In this document: positions 61,633 to 64,000 of the stretch, one piece after another | Layout of the letters: each line of letters starts with the position of its first letter | How positions within the stretch are numbered: the stretch's first letter is position 1 | Assembly (NCBI GenBank): GCA_965242615.1 | Contig: CBDESR010000005.1 | Location: 744,001-808,000, forward strand | Direction of reading: 5' to 3' | Length of the DNA: 64,000 bases | From: CBDBCU01 sp965242615 | GTDB lineage: Bacteria; Chloroflexota; Dehalococcoidia; Lucifugimonadales; UBA3495 | Notes under the pieces: generated by a model | Told to the model about the DNA's origin: nothing | Seen by the model: only the letters and a program-made list of their open reading frames with translations | Databases searched by the model: none | Position numbers and translations under genes: made by a program

Positions 61633-62682
61633 TTAGAGCGGCAGCCCTTGGAACAAAGGCGACTGCTTGCGGAAAACCTGTACCCGATGCCGGGCCACTT
61701 CCGCCACAAAAACCCGGTTGTCCCCATCCACCGCCACCGCAATCGGCCCCTGGAAACGGCGTTCCCGTTCCGGCAAATCCTGGGCAATTTCCCGCCCCCG
61801 GACAATGGACGGATCCAGCGCAACCCGTTCCCGCCCCCACTGGGACAAGCCGGCGTCCCCGGTCAGCTGCGTAATGTAGTCGCCGCCGGGCGTAAAAACC
61901 TGCACCCGGTCATTCTTGTAATCGGCTACATAAATCAACCCGTCCCGGTCCACCGCTACCCCGGTCGGGCGGTTGAACTCCCCCGGCCCATTTCCCGACT
62001 GCCCGAACTTCAGCAGAAACTCCCCGTCGCCGCTGAACTTCTGGATCCGGTCATTGCGCCAATCGGCAACGAACACCGCGCCCTCCCGGTCGATAGTAAT
62101 GCCCCAAGGCATATTGAACTGACCGGCGCCGCTGCCGAAACTGCCAAAGGCAAACTGAAACTTGCCCGCCGTATCAAAGACCTGCACCCGGCTGTTGCGG
62201 CTGTCCACCAGATAAAGGTTATCGTTAGCGTCAAAAGCCAGCCCGGAAGGACGGTCAAATTGCCCCTCGGCGCTGCCCGCCGCCCCCCACTTGCCCGCGC
62301 ATTCCCCGTCCTTGTTGAAAACGGTAATGCGGTTCAGCCATTCGTCGGCCACATAAGCCTTCCCCCGGCTGTCCAGAGCCACCGCCGTCGGCCAGAAAAA
62401 TACGCCGGCCGGCGCCGTTTCGTCGGCGTCCTCCGGGTGCACCTTTTCCCCGAACTGCCCCACCAGTTCCTCCTCGATGGTGCAGATCGTAACCCGCTTG
62501 CAGGGAAACAGCGCCGGCGTTTCCGTGCCGCGGCTCAGCACATAGAGCAAATCCCCTTCGCCCCGGGCCAGAGAAACCGGATGATAAAACCCGTTGCCGC
62601 CGCGCAGCTCCTGCCGCCCGATGGTGTGGGAAGTCTGATAAGTTATCGGCGCTACCGTCGGCGCCGTCATTACGCTGGTCAT
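61633..62682 (-). CDS. NHL-repeat beta-propeller protein
   Basis: 349 residues with at least four NHL repeats, each of the type FNRPTGVAVDRDGLIYVADYKNDRVQVF. No signal peptide is seen. NHL propellers bind partners or ligands; the role is unknown. It lies about 95 bases after the DUF1501 gene on the same strand, and such pairs may act together. Confidence 0.87.
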   Translation of the reverse strand: MTSVMTAPTVAPITYQTSHTIGRQELRGGNGFYHPVSLARGEGDLLYVLSRGTETPALFPCKRVTICTIEEELVGQFGEKVHPEDADETAPAGVFFWPTAVALDSRGKAYVADEWLNRITVFNKDGECAGKWGAAGSAEGQFDRPSGLAFDANDNLYLVDSRNSRVQVFDTAGKFQFAFGSFGSGAGQFNMPWGITIDREGAVFVADWRNDRIQKFSGDGEFLLKFGQSGNGPGEFNRPTGVAVDRDGLIYVADYKNDRVQVFTPGGDYITQLTGDAGLSQWGRERVALDPSIVRGREIAQDLPERERRFQGPIAVAVDGDNRVFVAEVARHRVQVFRKQSPLFQGLPL

Positions 62683-62777
62683 CGCTGCCTCGCTAAGGGC
62701 CTATCCCGCCCGGCCGGTAGTATAAACCGCCCGCCGGACGGAACACGCCGTTGGTTTCGGTAAGTCCAACCGCCGGT

Positions 62778-63917
62778 CTAGCGGCGGATGAAATCGTACT
62801 GCTCGAACTGACCGCCCAGGATCGGCTGTGCGTCCAGCCCCAGCCACTGCTCCAGCAGCGTGGCGTAAGTGCTGCGGAAATCGTTGTTCCACCGCAAATC
62901 GCCCTCGTCCAGCTTGCCCGGCTCCAGCGAAGGATACTCCCCATAAAGGCCGCCCTTCACCGCATCGCCGATGACAAAAGCCACGCTTCCCGAACCGTGA
63001 TCCGTGCCGGAACCATTTTCCTGCACCCGCCGCCCGAACTCGGTAAAGAGCAGCATCACCACTTCCTCGTTGGCGTTATGCTCCTTCAAGTCGGCGTAAA
63101 AATCGCTCACCGCGTTGCTGACATCGCTCCACAGCTTGGGAAAAGCGGTGTTCTGATTGGCGTGGGTGTCAAAAGCCCCCGGATTCAAGCCGGTGTAAAG
63201 AATCCGCGTCCCGAAGTCCGCCAGATGCACCTGCGCCACATTCTTGACCCACTGCGAGAACGGATCGCCGCCATACTCCACGCCGGAGGAGTATTTCTCC
63301 GGGGCGGTGTTCAGAATGTCCGCCCCCTTCAGCGCATCCAAACCGGTCTGCGACAGGTAATCGCTCACCGGCCCGGAACCCAGCATCGGTGAATACATCC
63401 GGGCGAAAATGTCCAGAGCGTCCAGCCGCTGCTCGCTATCGTCAATGCCGGTCAGCACCCCGTAATTTTCCAGATTGCCCACCGACGCTACCGACACCCC
63501 CGGCGCCGCCAATGCCCGCGGCAACCCCCGCCCGAAGTTGACCGCCGTCAGGATATTCTCCTTGTTGGGGTCGATTTCCCGAATCGCCCGGCCCAACCAG
63601 CCATCGGTAATCATCTTTTCCGGCTCGGCCGTGTGCCAAATGTCCATCGAGCGGAAGTGCGACCGAATGGGGTTGGGGTAGCCAATGCCCTGAATGACCG
63701 CCACCTTGCCCTGGTCATACAGGTCCTTGATCGGCGCCATATAGGGGTGAAACCCCACCTCATCGTCCACCGCCAGCACCTGCTCCGGCTCCACCTTCAG
63801 CACCTGGCGGTAATCCTTGTAGTGGGGATCGCTGTAGGGGATAAAGGTGTTCAGGGCGTCATACGCCCCGGACAACTGAAGCACCACCAGCGTGGGGTCT
63901 TTCTTGTTGGTCGTCAT
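62778..63917 (-). CDS. DUF1501 protein
   Basis: 379 residues of the DUF1501 (sulfatase-like fold) family: LVVLQLSGAYDALNTFIPY at the start, HFRSMDIWHTAEP, LNPGAFDTHANQ, and LLFTEFGRRVQENGSGTDHGSGSVAFVIG with conserved acids and histidines. Most members carry a Tat signal; here the N-terminus is only MTTNKKDPTL, so it appears cytoplasmic. AAGGAGCAGGTT precedes the ATG. Confidence 0.88.
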   Translation of the reverse strand: MTTNKKDPTLVVLQLSGAYDALNTFIPYSDPHYKDYRQVLKVEPEQVLAVDDEVGFHPYMAPIKDLYDQGKVAVIQGIGYPNPIRSHFRSMDIWHTAEPEKMITDGWLGRAIREIDPNKENILTAVNFGRGLPRALAAPGVSVASVGNLENYGVLTGIDDSEQRLDALDIFARMYSPMLGSGPVSDYLSQTGLDALKGADILNTAPEKYSSGVEYGGDPFSQWVKNVAQVHLADFGTRILYTGLNPGAFDTHANQNTAFPKLWSDVSNAVSDFYADLKEHNANEEVVMLLFTEFGRRVQENGSGTDHGSGSVAFVIGDAVKGGLYGEYPSLEPGKLDEGDLRWNNDFRSTYATLLEQWLGLDAQPILGGQFEQYDFIRR

Positions 63918-63940
63918 AACCTGCTCCTTGCCGGATTTGT

Positions 63941-63980
63941 CTTATCGCATCCGGGATAAGTCGGGATAAGTAAGGATAAG
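63941..63980 (-). promoter_or_regulatory. Phased GGATAAG repeats upstream of the DUF1501 gene
   Basis: GGATAAG occurs at 63954-63960, 63964-63970 and 63974-63980, exactly ten bases apart, with an inverted CTTATC at 63941-63946. The ten-base phasing upstream of a start is typical of a cooperative protein-binding site. Confidence 0.5.
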
Positions 63981-64000
63981 CCGGGCTGCGCCGGAACCCG

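Overview
The window reads as a chromosomal segment of a GC-rich bacterium, most likely a Chloroflexota member (Dehalococcoidia or SAR202-like). This is inference from the repertoire: three MmgE/PrpD proteins, a mandelate-racemase-type enolase, two-domain carboxymuconolactone-decarboxylase and VOC proteins, a GlcD-type FAD oxidase, a DUF1501 protein, T-box-controlled ilv and trp genes, and a 23S rRNA gene with no 16S or 5S beside it. No marker fixes the genus.

Layout. 1-5.7 kb: end of an insertion element, then a consensus promoter and T-box leader driving ilvB-ilvN-ilvC-(36-codon ORF)-leuA. 5.8-10.2 kb: small proteins, an XRE regulator, a PrpD gene, a pRiA4b-type protein and a MntA/HepT toxin-antitoxin pair. 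10.2-15.7 kb: minus-strand block in which a Trp-type T-box precedes trpE, and trpG lies four genes downstream, behind envelope-type and VOC genes. 16-21 kb: a membrane/TIR-like pair, a DUF2442/DUF4160 pair, a second PrpD gene, a nuclease-fold protein and a PIN/tandem-RHH pair. 21-23.3 kb: MOSC, enoyl-CoA hydratase and two small proteins. 23.3-26.8 kb: a self-standing 23S rRNA transcription unit ending in initiator tRNA-fMet.

26.8-37.2 kb is the accessory core. It holds two tandem units of nuclease-like/antitoxin fusion plus RelE toxin, HicBA, a PAP2 phosphatase, an HNH protein, two tandem DUF4268 nuclease-like genes, a NYN RNase-like gene, and a complete 2.97-kb transposon with 32-bp inverted repeats and an 8-bp target duplication. 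The transposon carries a DNA methyltransferase-HNH gene split at a G7 tract. 37.3-50.9 kb: metabolic genes, two paralogous 600-residue membrane proteins, a phage-like HNH module with GGCAAGGCA repeats, another RelE pair, and a 316-bp inverted-repeat element with a 26-codon ORF. 51-64 kb: arsM, a TPP enzyme subunit, an enolase-superfamily gene, pyrE, a DUF4258/YgiT/YgiT module, dnaA, a secreted protein and a decayed relative, thrC, an NHL-propeller gene and a DUF1501 gene.

Two themes recur. Toxin-antitoxin-like and nuclease-like pairs are scattered at high density. Tandem or nearby paralogues share near-identical 3' ends while their 5' halves diverge, and in two nuclease-like pairs one copy has lost a catalytic acid. 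All calls were made by reading the sequence; no database search was run.
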